Below are positions 28,027-36,291 of a stretch of 64,000 nt of DNA, one piece after another (positions within the stretch are counted from its first letter, which is position 1; each line of letters starts with the position of its first letter). The notes below the pieces were generated by a model. It was not told the origin of the DNA. It searched no databases and saw only the letters and a list, made by a program, of their open reading frames with translations. A program made the translations under genes and the position numbers. Source of the DNA: Azospirillum sp. RU38E (lineage in GTDB: Bacteria; Pseudomonadota; Alphaproteobacteria; Azospirillales; Azospirillaceae); the NCBI RefSeq assembly GCF_900188385.1, contig NZ_FZOI01000001.1, positions 434,001 through 498,000 on the forward strand, written 5' to 3'.

Positions 28027-29193
28027 ATGACCGACCGTACCAACCGCCAGGGCTTTGCCACCCGTGCTATCCATGCCGGGCAGGCGCCGGACCCGAGTAC
28101 GGGGGCGATCATGGTGCCGATCTACGCCACCAGTACCTTTGTGCAGCAAAGCCCCGGCGTGCATAAGGGCTATGAATATGCCCGCAGCCAGAACCCCACC
28201 CGCATGGCGTATGAAACCTGCCTGGCCGATCTGGAATCGGGCCATCGCGGTTATGCCTTCGCGTCCGGGCTGGCGGCAGAGGCGACGGTGCTGGAACTGC
28301 TGGATGCCGGCAGCCATGTCATCACCTCTGACGATCTTTATGGCGGCACCTACCGGCTGTTGAACCGGGTGCGCGGGCGCACGGCCAACCTGTCCGTCAC
28401 CGCCGTCGATCTGGCCGATCTGGCGGCGGTGGAGGTGGCCATCCGCCCCGACACAAAGATGCTGTGGGTGGAGACCCCCACCAACCCCTTGTTGAAACTG
28501 GCCGATCTGGAGGCGCTGGCAACGCTGGCCCGCCGGCATGGGCTGATCGCCGTGGCCGATAACACCTTCGCCAGCCCCTGGATTCAGCGGCCGCTGGAAT
28601 TGGGTTTCGACATCGTGCTGCATTCGGCCACCAAGTATCTCAACGGCCATTCCGACATGGTGGGCGGCATCGCCGTGGTGCGCGATGCCGGCGATCTGGC
28701 CGACCGGCTGGGTTTTCTGCAGAATGCCGTGGGGGCCATCCAGGGGCCATTCGACAGTTTTCTGGTGATGCGCAGCCTGAAAACCCTGTCCTTGCGCATG
28801 GAACGCCACAGCCAGAACGCGCTGGCCGTGGCGCAATGGCTGGAACAGCATCCGGCCGTGGCGCGGGTGCGCTATCCTTACCTGCCTTCCCACCCGCAAT
28901 ATGAACTGGCCCGCCGGCAGATGCGGGCCGGCGGCGGTATGGTGACCATTCATCTGAAGGGCGGGCTGGATGCCGCCCGCCAGATGCTGGAACGCACCCG
29001 CCTGTTCAGCTTGGCGGAAAGCCTGGGCGGGGTGGAAAGCCTGATCGAACACCCTGCCATCATGACCCATGCCAGCGTGCCGGCCGACCAGCGGGCCGCT
29101 CTGGGCATTGATGATGGGCTGGTCCGCCTGTCGGTGGGGGTGGAGGATATCGCCGACCTGATCGCCGATCTGGAACAGGCGCTGGGGGTATAA
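28027..29193 (+). CDS. Cystathionine gamma-lyase/gamma-synthase family PLP enzyme
   Basis: Cys/Met metabolism PLP enzyme of 388 aa. Landmarks are GYEYARSQNPTRMAYE, FASGLAAEAT, ADNTFASPWIQRPLELG and the PLP lysine in LHSATKYLNGHSD (about residue 200). GGGMVTIHLKGGLDAARQML and SLGGVESLIEHPAIMTH complete the family pattern. Lyase, synthase and sulfhydrylase members are hard to tell apart by eye; the presence of a cystathionine beta-synthase at 10151 favours gamma-lyase. AAGGGAG precedes the ATG. It lies in an operon with the CAT-like acyltransferase. Confidence 0.9.
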   Translation: MTDRTNRQGFATRAIHAGQAPDPSTGAIMVPIYATSTFVQQSPGVHKGYEYARSQNPTRMAYETCLADLESGHRGYAFASGLAAEATVLELLDAGSHVITSDDLYGGTYRLLNRVRGRTANLSVTAVDLADLAAVEVAIRPDTKMLWVETPTNPLLKLADLEALATLARRHGLIAVADNTFASPWIQRPLELGFDIVLHSATKYLNGHSDMVGGIAVVRDAGDLADRLGFLQNAVGAIQGPFDSFLVMRSLKTLSLRMERHSQNALAVAQWLEQHPAVARVRYPYLPSHPQYELARRQMRAGGGMVTIHLKGGLDAARQMLERTRLFSLAESLGGVESLIEHPAIMTHASVPADQRAALGIDDGLVRLSVGVEDIADLIADLEQALGV

Positions 29194-29228
29194 TGGGCGC
29201 GTCCGCCCTTTTATCCGCCGAACAATAA

Positions 29229-29260
29229 AAAATGGCACCCGGTTTTAAGGCCGGGTGCCA
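29229..29260 (-). terminator. Intrinsic terminator of the 29315-29623 gene
   Basis: GGCACCCGG (29234-29242) and CCGGGTGCC (29251-29259) form a 9-bp stem. On the minus strand it is followed by ATTTTTTATTG, a good T tract. Confidence 0.75.
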
Positions 29261-29314
29261 GTTGTTCAGCAATCCATACACATACCGCCTACATGGCGAC
29301 TTACCATACCGGGT

Positions 29315-29623
29315 TCAGGGTCGGACTTCCCAAGCGAACTCGACATGGCAAGGGCTGTTCGGCATGGCGGCGATGGGGTTCATCTGCAGCCATGTCCAGA
29401 ATTCCTTGAACGCCAGCTGCGGACGGGCCTGCGCATAGGCACCCAGCTTCGCGGCAACCCGATCCGTCAGCGTACGCGTTACCTGCTCGTAAGCGACTTC
29501 CGGTACGCCATGGACGACCTGGATTTCACCGGTACGAGGGTCAGCCACCCGGAAGGAATGGGCGCCGTCCTGAAACGCATATGCAACTTTGATCGGTTCG
29601 TCGTGATACATGCCTTGATACAT
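29315..29623 (-). CDS. Hypothetical protein
   Basis: Protein of 102 aa, soluble and without signal peptide, that I do not recognise. It contains EPIKVAYAFQDGAHSFRVADPRTGEIQVVHGVP, which reads like a small beta-rich domain, and a helical C-terminal half. The ATG at 29623 (MYQGMYHDE) has GGAG nine bases upstream; 29611 is an alternative. A well-formed terminator follows the gene on its own strand, which supports that it is a real, independently transcribed gene. Confidence 0.65.
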   Translation of the reverse strand: MYQGMYHDEPIKVAYAFQDGAHSFRVADPRTGEIQVVHGVPEVAYEQVTRTLTDRVAAKLGAYAQARPQLAFKEFWTWLQMNPIAAMPNSPCHVEFAWEVRP

Positions 29624-29760
29624 CCTGTCCGCTCCCCACTGGAGAACGCACGAAACGTATCAAACCCGATCTATTCGGGAAAGGAAAAATCCATTGCATC
29701 ATACGCAGTGCAGCAATCCGTCATAGCGTATGAGGGAAAGGCGAAACCGCGACAGGAAAG

Positions 29761-29797
29761 AAAAACGCCCGCGCGGAGGGAAATCCACGCGGGCGTT
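29761..29797 (-). terminator. Intrinsic terminator on the minus strand
   Basis: AACGCCCGCG (29764-29773) pairs with CGCGGGCGTT (29788-29797). On the minus strand it runs into TTTCTTTCC. It lies beyond the mrp terminator and the multi-hairpin element, so it would stop read-through from mrp or end an RNA covering the element. Confidence 0.6.
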
Positions 29798-29813
29798 CGC
29801 AAAAAAGGCGACG

Positions 29814-29928
29814 TAATACCAACCCGCCGAAAGGTTGACCTTTCGGCGGGTTGGAGGCCGGCGACCGCCGGCCCGCCGCACGTGCGGCGTGAGCCAAGGG
29901 CGCGGATGCGCCCGCCCGGCACTTGAGG
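29814..29928 (+). repeat. Multi-hairpin structured repeat, copy A
   Basis: Starts TAATACC and ends TTGAGG, as does copy B at 34977-35080. Four successive hairpins: a 16-bp stem closing on TTGA, GGCCGGC-GACC-GCCGGCC (29856-29873), the palindrome CGCCGCACGTGCGGCG (29874-29889), and GGGCGC-GGAT-GCGCCC (29898-29913). Stem sequences differ from copy B while loops are retained, which is the mark of a conserved structure. Function is unknown. Confidence 0.75.
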
Positions 29929-29936
29929 GAACACAA

Positions 29937-29970
29937 AATCTCCCTGGATCGGTTACGATCAAGGGAGATT
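29937..29970 (-). terminator. Intrinsic terminator of mrp
   Basis: AATCTCCCT (29937-29945) and AGGGAGATT (29962-29970) form a perfect 9-bp stem with a smaller GATC/GATC stem inside. On the minus strand it is followed by TTTTGTG, four bases past the mrp stop codon. Confidence 0.75.
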
Positions 29971-29974
29971 GGGA

Positions 29975-31141
29975 TCAGTCGATGACGATCTTCGGCCCCG
30001 TCCGGCGGTTGCCGGCCTTGATCTTCTCCCACACCCGCAGGGCCATGGCGCGGTAGAGCCGGGCATGGTCGCTGTCCGGCTTGGCATGGACAATGGGGGT
30101 GCCGTTGTCGCTGGTCTCCCGGATCACGATATCCAGCGGCATCTCCCCTAAGAAATCCACACCCAGCTTTTCCGCCTCGTCACGGGCCCCGCCATGGCTG
30201 AAAATATGGCTGCGATGGCCGCAATTGGGGCAGCAGAAATAGGACATGTTCTCCACGATGCCCAGCACGGGCACATCCACCCGGCGGAACATGTTCAGGC
30301 CCTTGCGGGCATCCAGCAGGGCGATATCCTGTGGGGTGGAGACGATGACGGCCCCGGCCAGCGGTACATTCTGTGCCATGGTCAATTGCGCATCGCCGGT
30401 GCCGGGCGGCATATCCACCACCAGCACATCCAACTGGCCCCAATCCACATCGCGCAGCATCTGCTGGATGGCGCCCATCACCATGGGGCCGCGCCAGATC
30501 ATCGGCGTATCCTCGGCCACCAGGAAGCCCATGGACATGACCTTGACGCCGTAATTCTGCATCGGCGTCAACATCTTGCCATCCGGGCTCTCTGGCTTGC
30601 CGGAAATGCCCATCATGCGGGGCAGGGAAGGGCCGTAAATATCGGCATCCAGCAGCCCGACACGCTGGCCATTGGCGGCCAGGGCCAAAGCCAGATTGAC
30701 GGCGGTGGTGGATTTGCCCACCCCGCCCTTGCCCGAGGCGACGGCGATGATGGCACCCACGCCGGGCACATTGATCTTGGTGGGGCCGGCGGCGGCCGCG
30801 GGCCGGGCGGCGGGGCTGCCATGGCTGTGGCCATGGCCGGCATGGTCATGCCCGCCGCCCGGGGCCTTGGCGCCGCCCAGCGTGGGGGCGGGGCGATGGG
30901 CCGTCAGCACGGCGGTGACGGAGGTGACACCGGGCAGCGCATCCACGGCGCGTTCGGCCGCCTGGCGCAGCGGTTCCAGCGCCGGGCCGCGCTTGGGGTC
31001 CACCTCGATGGAGAAGCCGACATTGCCGCCTTTCACCACCAGACCGGAGATCATCCCCAGCGTGACGATGTCGGACCCCCGGTCCGGGTCGGCGACTTTG
31101 CCCAAAGCATCAAGAACTTGCGCCTCATTGACGGTGGCCAT
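29975..31141 (-). CDS. mrp: Mrp/ApbC/NBP35-type iron-sulfur carrier P-loop protein
   Basis: Cytoplasmic ATP-dependent Fe-S cluster carrier of 388 aa. The N-terminal MIP18/FSCA domain (residues 1-85, [16 protein letters not shown]) is joined by a histidine/glycine linker ([14 protein letters not shown]) to a ParA-like domain. That domain has the deviant Walker [23 protein letters not shown], and [14 protein letters not shown]. The CxxC pair that holds the cluster is in [11 protein letters not shown]. The start at 31141 (MATVNEAQ) fits the family; the longer in-frame start lacks support. The His-rich linker could also bind metal. Confidence 0.93.
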   Translation of the reverse strand: MATVNEAQVLDALGKVADPDRGSDIVTLGMISGLVVKGGNVGFSIEVDPKRGPALEPLRQAAERAVDALPGVTSVTAVLTAHRPAPTLGGAKAPGGGHDHAGHGHSHGSPAARPAAAAGPTKINVPGVGAIIAVASGKGGVGKSTTAVNLALALAANGQRVGLLDADIYGPSLPRMMGISGKPESPDGKMLTPMQNYGVKVMSMGFLVAEDTPMIWRGPMVMGAIQQMLRDVDWGQLDVLVVDMPPGTGDAQLTMAQNVPLAGAVIVSTPQDIALLDARKGLNMFRRVDVPVLGIVENMSYFCCPNCGHRSHIFSHGGARDEAEKLGVDFLGEMPLDIVIRETSDNGTPIVHAKPDSDHARLYRAMALRVWEKIKAGNRRTGPKIVID

Positions 31142-31316
31142 GGTTGAAAACCCCACTCGCTTCCCAATATTCGCTATGACCCCAGGGCCAATTAGCCTTT
31201 TCTGCGGACGCCGGGATATATACGGTGGCAACAGGCCCAGGGAAAGCACCCCGGTACCGCAGGTCCGGGATGCGCGCTGGCAGTTTGTAACTTAAATTAC
31301 CAAAGGGTCGACGAAT

Positions 31317-32498
31317 ATGCCCTGGAACAATCAAGGCGGTGGTCAAGGCGGCGGCGGTGGGCCCTGGGGATCGCCGCCCGGTGGCGGCGGCAACGGGAAC
31401 AACCCGTGGGGCCGTCCGCCGGGTGGCAATGGCGGGGGTGGCGGACAGCCGCCCGGCGGGCCGGACCTGGAAGACCTGCTGCGCAAGGGGCAGGAACGCT
31501 TCAAGAATATGGCGCCCGGCGGTCTGGGCGGCGGGCGCGGTATCGCGCTGGGTCTGGCGGTGCTGGGCGTGCTCTGGGGCCTGTCCGGTATCTACCGGGT
31601 GGAATCGGATGAACAGGGTGTGGTGCTGCGATTCGGCCAATATGTCCGCACCGAACAGCCGGGTCTGCGCTATCACCTGCCGGCGCCGATTGAAACGGCG
31701 GTGACGCCCAAGGTCACCCGCGTCAACCGGATGGAGATTGGCTACCGCTCCGCCGGCGATGGCCGGCGTGCCGGGGGCGATGTGCCTGATGAAAGCCTGA
31801 TGCTGACGGGCGATGAGAATATCATCGATATCGATTTCACCGTGCTCTGGGTCATCAAGGACGCGGGCAATTACCTGTTCAAGATCCGCGATCCGGAACA
31901 GACGGTGAAGAAGGCTGCCGAAAGCGCCATGCGGGAGGTGATCGGCCGCACCGATATTCAGCCTGCCCTGACCGAGGCGCGGCAGAATACCGAACAATCG
32001 ACCAAGGCCCTGTTACAGGCGATGCTGGACGAATATCAATCCGGTATCGAAGTGACCCAGGTTCAGCTTCAGAAAGTGGACCCGCCGGCCCCGGTGGTGG
32101 ATGCGTTCAACGATGTGCAGCGTGCCCGTCAGGATCGTGAACGCCTGCGGAATGAGGCGGAAGCCTATCGCAACGACATCATTCCCCGCGCCCGTGGTGA
32201 GGCGGAACAGTTGATTCAGCAGGCGTCGGCCTATCGGGAGCAGGTGGTCAATCTGGCCCAGGGTGATGCCCAGCGCTTCGCCCAGGTGCTGGACGCCTAT
32301 GCCAAGGCGCCGGAGGTGACGGCGCGGCGCATGTATCTGGAAACCATGCAGGAAGTGCTGGGTGGCAGCAACAAGATCATCCTTGATCAGGGGCGCGGCG
32401 GTGCTGGTGGTGTTGTGCCGTATCTGCCGCTGAACGAGCTGACGCGCCAGTTGCGCGAACAGACGCCGGGCGCTGCCGCCCCGGCGCCGCGCCAGTAA
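31317..32498 (+). CDS. hflK: FtsH protease modulator HflK
   Basis: SPFH-family membrane protein of 393 aa that with HflC surrounds and regulates the FtsH protease. The glycine/proline-rich N-terminal cytoplasmic tail (residues 1-50) is characteristic of HflK. A single membrane helix (GIALGLAVLGVLWGLSGIYRV) follows, then the SPFH domain (DEQGVVLRFGQYVRTEQPGLRYHLP) and a coiled region rich in Gln/Glu/Arg. A gap of 13 bases separates it from hflC. It is divergent from mrp. Confidence 0.95.
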   Translation: MPWNNQGGGQGGGGGPWGSPPGGGGNGNNPWGRPPGGNGGGGGQPPGGPDLEDLLRKGQERFKNMAPGGLGGGRGIALGLAVLGVLWGLSGIYRVESDEQGVVLRFGQYVRTEQPGLRYHLPAPIETAVTPKVTRVNRMEIGYRSAGDGRRAGGDVPDESLMLTGDENIIDIDFTVLWVIKDAGNYLFKIRDPEQTVKKAAESAMREVIGRTDIQPALTEARQNTEQSTKALLQAMLDEYQSGIEVTQVQLQKVDPPAPVVDAFNDVQRARQDRERLRNEAEAYRNDIIPRARGEAEQLIQQASAYREQVVNLAQGDAQRFAQVLDAYAKAPEVTARRMYLETMQEVLGGSNKIILDQGRGGAGGVVPYLPLNELTRQLREQTPGAAAPAPRQ

Positions 32499-32511
32499 GG
32501 AGGGCCGGAGA

Positions 32512-33396
32512 ATGAGCCGTAAACTGATCGCCCTTGGCGTGGCCGCCGCGGCCATCGCCATCGTCGCTTCGGCCTCGCTGTTCACCGTCAACCAGACCCA
32601 GCAGGCGCTGGTGCTGCAGTTCGGTGAATGGAAGCGCACCATCAAGGAACCGGGCCTGCACGCCAAGATTCCCATGGTGCAGAATGTCGTGATGGTTGAT
32701 GCCCGCGTGCTGGATGTCGATCCGCCGGTCGAACAGGTGATCCTGGCCGATCAGAAGCGGCTGGAGGTGGACGCGTTTGCCCGCTATCGCATCACCGATC
32801 CGCTGCAATTCTATCAGTCCGCCGGGTCCGAACTGGTGGTTGAACAGCGCTTGGCCAATGTGGTGAATTCCGCCCTGCGCCGTGTGCTGGGCAATGTCAC
32901 CCTGCTGGCCGTGCTGTCCAGCGAACGCCAGAAGGTGATGACTGATATCAAGGAGCAGGTGAACCAGGAAGCGCGTCGTTTCGGTGTCGAAATTGTCGAT
33001 GTCCGCATCCGCCGCGCCGATCTGCCGGAAGCCACCAGCCAGGCCGTCTATGACCGTATGCGGTCGGAACGTGATCGTGAGGCGCGGGAGGCCCGCGCCC
33101 AGGGTAACGAACAGGCCCAGCAGATCCGGTCACGCGCGGAGCGTGAGCGGACGGTGATCCTGGCTGAAGCCCAGCGTGACAGCCAGGTTCTGCGCGGTGA
33201 AGGCGATAACCAGGCCATCCGCATCCTGGCCGAATCGGCTTCCAAGAACCCGGACTTCTATGCCTTTTATCGTTCCCTGGATGCCTATAAGGCAGCGTTG
33301 AAGGGCGATAACACCTCCCTGGTGCTGTCGCCGGACAGCGAGTTCTTCCGCTACTTCAACAGCGCCTCCGGTGCTGCGGGCGGCCAGAAGCGCTAA
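32512..33396 (+). CDS. hflC: FtsH protease modulator HflC
   Basis: Partner of HflK, 294 aa. It has an N-terminal membrane helix (LGVAAAAIAIVASASLFTV), then NQTQQALVLQFGEWKRTIKEPGLHAKIP, the SPFH start, and a long coiled-coil region with QIRSRAERERTVILAEAQRDSQVLRGEGD. YAFYRSLDAYKAAL near the end is an HflC hallmark. AAGGAGG lies before the ATG. It forms an operon with hflK and is followed by the DUF2065 gene after a strong hairpin. Confidence 0.95.
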   Translation: MSRKLIALGVAAAAIAIVASASLFTVNQTQQALVLQFGEWKRTIKEPGLHAKIPMVQNVVMVDARVLDVDPPVEQVILADQKRLEVDAFARYRITDPLQFYQSAGSELVVEQRLANVVNSALRRVLGNVTLLAVLSSERQKVMTDIKEQVNQEARRFGVEIVDVRIRRADLPEATSQAVYDRMRSERDREAREARAQGNEQAQQIRSRAERERTVILAEAQRDSQVLRGEGDNQAIRILAESASKNPDFYAFYRSLDAYKAALKGDNTSLVLSPDSEFFRYFNSASGAAGGQKR

Positions 33397-33403
33397 GGGT
33401 TGT

Positions 33404-33428
33404 CAGGGGAGGCTGCTTGCCTCCCCTG
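33404..33428 (+). terminator. Hairpin between hflC and the DUF2065 gene
   Basis: CAGGGGAGGC and GCCTCCCCTG form a perfect 10-bp stem. No T run follows, so it may reduce rather than abolish transcription into the DUF2065 gene. Confidence 0.45.
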
Positions 33429-33453
33429 GTTCATTTCGGAACCGGTTTAAATC

Positions 33454-33639
33454 GTGAATGACTTTCTGACCGCCCTGGCGCTGGTTTTCGTCATCGAGGG
33501 TTTGCTTTACGCCATAGCACCGGGTGCCATGCAGGACATGGCGCAAAAGGCCAGCCAGATGCCGGCCGCGGCCTTGCGGCGTTACGGGTTGCTGGCGGCC
33601 TGTATCGGTGTGGCGGCCGTGGCCTTGATCCGGGGGTGA
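33454..33639 (+). CDS. DUF2065 small membrane protein
   Basis: A 61-aa protein starting with GTG. It has two hydrophobic segments (FLTALALVFVIEGLLYAIAP and RRYGLLAACIGVAAVALI) and the GAMQDM motif in between, the standard DUF2065 layout. The gene conventionally follows hflC in alphaproteobacteria, which supports the start choice. Function unknown, probably associated with the HflKC/FtsH complex. Confidence 0.85.
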   Translation: MNDFLTALALVFVIEGLLYAIAPGAMQDMAQKASQMPAAALRRYGLLAACIGVAAVALIRG

Positions 33640-33655
33640 GCCCCCGGATGAGGCA

Positions 33656-34261
33656 TCATTTGCGGAAGATGACGGTCAGGTTGTTGGCCGGCATCTCATG
33701 CACAACAGGGGCCCCGAAGCCATGCGTGGCGGCCAGCGCCGCCACATCCCCCAGATCGCGCACGCCCCAGCGCGGGTCACGCGCCCGCAGATCTGCATCG
33801 AAGGCGGCATTGCTGTCAGCCGTGTGCCGGCCATCGCGCTTATAAGGGCCATAAAGGATCAGCGGCGCCCCCGCCGGCAAAAGCCGCCCAGCCGCCGTGA
33901 ACAGCCCGATGCTGGCCTGCCAGGGGGCGATATGGATCATGTTAACGCAGAGCAGGGCCTGGAACGACCCGGTGGGCCAGGAGGTATCGTTTTGCGCATC
34001 AATGGCCAGCGGCGGGGGCAGGTCCAGCCCCTCAGCAGCGGCCCAGGCCTGGATGCTGGCACGGGCAGCCGGGTCGGCGTCGCTGGTCTGCCAGGACCAG
34101 CCCGGCAATCGGGGGGCCATGAACACGGCATGTTCCCCGCTGCCGCTGGCCACTTCCAGCAGGCACCCGCCGCTGGCGGGCAGTTCCTGGCGCAGCACGG
34201 CCAGGATCGGTTCACGGTTGCGTTGGGTGGCGGGGGCGTGGCGGCGGGCATCGTCAGTCAT
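33656..34261 (-). CDS. DUF938 SAM-dependent methyltransferase-like protein
   Basis: A 201-aa class I methyltransferase-fold protein. The N-terminal APATQRNREPILAVL and motif I LLEVASGSGEHAVFMA are characteristic of DUF938; VNMIHIAPW and LILYGPYKRDG are further family segments. The start at 34261 (MTDDARRH) matches the family. The methyl acceptor is unknown. It converges with the DUF2065 gene, 16 bases apart. Confidence 0.88.
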   Translation of the reverse strand: MTDDARRHAPATQRNREPILAVLRQELPASGGCLLEVASGSGEHAVFMAPRLPGWSWQTSDADPAARASIQAWAAAEGLDLPPPLAIDAQNDTSWPTGSFQALLCVNMIHIAPWQASIGLFTAAGRLLPAGAPLILYGPYKRDGRHTADSNAAFDADLRARDPRWGVRDLGDVAALAATHGFGAPVVHEMPANNLTVIFRK

Positions 34262-34646
34262 GCGGTACAAATTAGGCCATGGCAGGGGCGCTGCCAAGTG
34301 TGGCTTGCCGGCTGCGCAACGCATACCCATGTCTGGTAATGATCAACAAGCCCATTGCGGTTGAGAATCCGTCGCACAGGTCATGGCAGTGGTATGCCGC
34401 CACGTCACGGCTGAATGACGCGTTGGATTATAACGAACGTGTGGCGATAATTGAGATGCTGTGGCATGTCGTCTGTGTAGATGGCGCGCTGCACCTCGTG
34501 TCGGGTTTAACGGAACAGGCCGGGACAGCAGCCCCGACCTGTCGGTGCCGACCGGCCGCGCGGGCTCGGAATTTGTGGGGACTATGGGGCGGGCGAGCCA
34601 AGGGCTTCAGGGCTGTCGCCGCCACCGACGATGGAGAGTGCCTGTT
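34262..34646. other. Intergenic region before the ferredoxin gene
   Basis: I see no supported gene. Short open frames on the plus strand have no ribosome site of their own and no family character. The region holds the promoters of the DUF938 gene and fdxA; GGAGAG at 34632-34637 serves fdxA. Confidence 0.45.
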
Positions 34647-34979
34647 ATGCCGTATGTCGTCACCGAACTGTGCATCAAGTGCAAGTTCATGGATTGCGTC
34701 GAAGTCTGCCCCGTGGATTGCTTCTACGAGGGGGAGAACACGCTGGTCATCCATCCCGACGAATGTATCGACTGCGGCGTGTGCGAGCCGGAATGCCCGG
34801 CGGAGGCCATCATCCCCGATACCGAACCCTCGGCAGAAAAGTGGCTGGGCATGAACCGCGACTATGCCCAGAAATGGCCCAACATCACCCGTAAGAAGAC
34901 CGCGCCGGCCGATGCCGACGACTGGAAGGGTGTACCGGACAAGTTCGCCAAATATTTCAGCCCCAATCCGGGCAAGTAA
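34647..34979 (+). CDS. fdxA: 7Fe ferredoxin (3Fe-4S / 4Fe-4S)
   Basis: Small electron carrier of 110 aa. The N-terminal cluster motif [21 protein letters not shown] and the second motif [16 protein letters not shown] give the cysteine spacing of Azotobacter-type FdI/FdxA proteins. The C-terminal extension ([17 protein letters not shown]...) is also typical. GGAGAG precedes the ATG by nine bases. The stop codon is the first triplet of a multi-hairpin repeat element. CarD follows downstream, an arrangement common in alphaproteobacteria. Confidence 0.95.
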   Translation: MPYVVTELCIKCKFMDCVEVCPVDCFYEGENTLVIHPDECIDCGVCEPECPAEAIIPDTEPSAEKWLGMNRDYAQKWPNITRKKTAPADADDWKGVPDKFAKYFSPNPGK

Positions 34980-35080
34980 TACCATCGATCAAGTTTTTGA
35001 CCGATGGTACGGCGGCGACTGCCGCCGCGCGGCACGTGCCGCGCGCCTAAGTCGCCGGATGGCGACGCCGGCGATTGAGG
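34977..35080 (+). repeat. Multi-hairpin structured repeat, copy B
   Basis: Starts with the TAA stop of fdxA (TAATACC) and ends TTGAGG. Hairpins are TACCATCG/CGATGGTA, CGGCGGC-GACT-GCCGCCG (35010-35027), GCGCGGCACGTGCCGCGC (35027-35044), and GTCGCC-GGAT-GGCGAC (35051-35066). The loops and spacing match copy A at 29814-29928 although most stem bases differ, so pairing is conserved over sequence. Confidence 0.75.
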
Positions 35081-35479
35081 GGCATGAAAACTTGACCAGC
35101 GGTCATGATTTCGTGCCACTGGTGTAAAGACGAACAAACGCTTGCGACCATGGCCCCCCTTGTGGGGGCCTTTCCGCAAGGGGACTTGTCTGCCCCATGC
35201 GAAGCCTGCATGACCGACATAACCCGCTTTGCGCGGAACTTATGCCGAACAGGGACAGTAGCCCCTGTCATGCTTCCGTAACATCGGCTATATTGTCAGA
35301 CGCGAGGAACGGCGCGCCGCCCTTGATGGGCCTTTATGTGCTGCCGTCCGGTTTCGCCTGAGCAGAAGTGACTGATGCAATCCACCCGTTCGCGCGGTCG
35401 GATGTGTCGTCTTTTTTGCGTGTTGAGTTTTGTTCCCGTGGCGCGCGCGTCCGTGCGGAAGATAGAGAGTCAACCGAGA
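35081..35479. other. Long leader region of carD
   Basis: About 400 bases without a supported gene between the structured repeat and carD. It holds the terminator-like hairpin at 35152-35173 and, further on, GTCAGACGCGAGG and T-rich stretches that may belong to the carD promoter. Nothing else stands out. Confidence 0.4.
35152..35173 (+). terminator. Terminator-like hairpin downstream of fdxA
   Basis: GGCCCCC (35152-35158) pairs with GGGGGCC (35164-35170) and is followed by TTT. It could end the fdxA transcript after the multi-hairpin element. Confidence 0.5.
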
Positions 35480-35980
35480 ATGTCCCAGAGCCTAGACTTC
35501 ACCACTGGTGATCACGTTGTCTATCCTGCCCATGGGGTGGGTCAGATCATCGGGATCGAAACCCACAGCATCGGCGAGATGAGTGTCACGCTCTACGCCA
35601 TCCAGTTCGAAAAGGAACGGATGACGCTGAAGGTTCCGGTGGCGAAGGCCAAGGCGTCCGGTCTGCGTCGCCTGTCCTCCAAGGACCGGATCAAGGCGGC
35701 GATGGAAACCCTGCAGGGCCCCAGCAAGATCAAGCGCATCATGTGGAGCCGCCGCGCCCAGGAATATGAAGCGAAGATCAATTCCGGCGACCCGGTTTCC
35801 ATCGCGGAAGTGGTGCGCGATCTCTATCGTGGCGAAGATCAGTCCGACCAGTCCTATAGCGAGCGGCAGATTTATCATGCCGCACTGGAGCGTCTGGCCC
35901 GTGAATTGGCGGTCGTGGAAAAGATCGACGAGCGCAAGGCCACGGAAAAGCTGGAAGCTGTGTTGAGCAAGGCCGCCTGA
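35480..35980 (+). CDS. carD: CarD/CdnL family transcriptional regulator
   Basis: RNA-polymerase-binding regulator of 166 aa that stabilises open promoter complexes at ribosomal and other promoters. The N-terminal Tudor-like RNAP interaction domain reads DFTTGDHVVYPAHGVGQI, followed by MTLKVPVAKAKASGLRRL. The helical C-terminal domain includes IKRIMWSRRAQEYEAKINSGDPVSIAEVVRDLYR. The ATG at 35480 fits the family; an in-frame start at 35375 would add unlikely residues. A good intrinsic terminator follows. Confidence 0.95.
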   Translation: MSQSLDFTTGDHVVYPAHGVGQIIGIETHSIGEMSVTLYAIQFEKERMTLKVPVAKAKASGLRRLSSKDRIKAAMETLQGPSKIKRIMWSRRAQEYEAKINSGDPVSIAEVVRDLYRGEDQSDQSYSERQIYHAALERLARELAVVEKIDERKATEKLEAVLSKAA

Positions 35981-36007
35981 TCACCGCTTCCCGGTAGGTG
36001 CGGTCAG

Positions 36008-36043
36008 GAAAAAGGGCGTCCCCTTTGGGGGCGCCCTTTTTCA
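36008..36043 (+). terminator. Intrinsic terminator of carD
   Basis: AAAAAGGGCG(T)CCCC and GGGGGCGCCCTTTTT form a strong stem with A- and T-rich flanks, so it can work in both directions. Confidence 0.85.
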
Positions 36044-36089
36044 TTGATCCAGCACCTTGCTGGGGCGGACCCACTATATGTCCTACACT

Positions 36090-36127
36090 AGAGCCGGGTG
36101 CGTTTAAACGGAAACGCACCCGGCTCT
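36090..36127. repeat. Inverted repeat with 16-bp arms
   Basis: AGAGCCGGGTGCGTTT (36090-36105) and AAACGCACCCGGCTCT (36112-36127) are perfectly complementary around six bases. A second element with the related GAGCGGAT core follows, so the pair looks like intergenic palindromic repeats rather than an operator. Confidence 0.6.
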
Positions 36128-36142
36128 AAGTCCTTGTTAAGC

Positions 36143-36190
36143 GAGCGGATTCACGCTCCAAAGCGATTCCGCTTTTCCGCGATCCGCTCT
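36143..36190. repeat. GAGCGGAT...ATCCGCTC palindromic intergenic repeat
   Basis: GAGCGGAT (36143-36150) and ATCCGCTC (36182-36189) enclose a 31-base segment with an internal AAAGCG/CGCTTT-like fold. Elements with this AGAGCGGAT core are common between genes in alphaproteobacteria. Confidence 0.55.
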
Positions 36191-36291
36191 AAGCGACCCT
36201 GGACGGGATATTTAGTGGGAAAGAGCCCCGCTGGTGTGGGAGACTCTTTTTTTGTGACGGTCGGGGCTTTACACTCTGGCCACCCTTCCCG

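Noticed and set aside
34279-34854. Open frame overlapping the ferredoxin start region
   Set aside because: It is out of frame with fdxA, lacks a ribosome site, and its translation has no family character.
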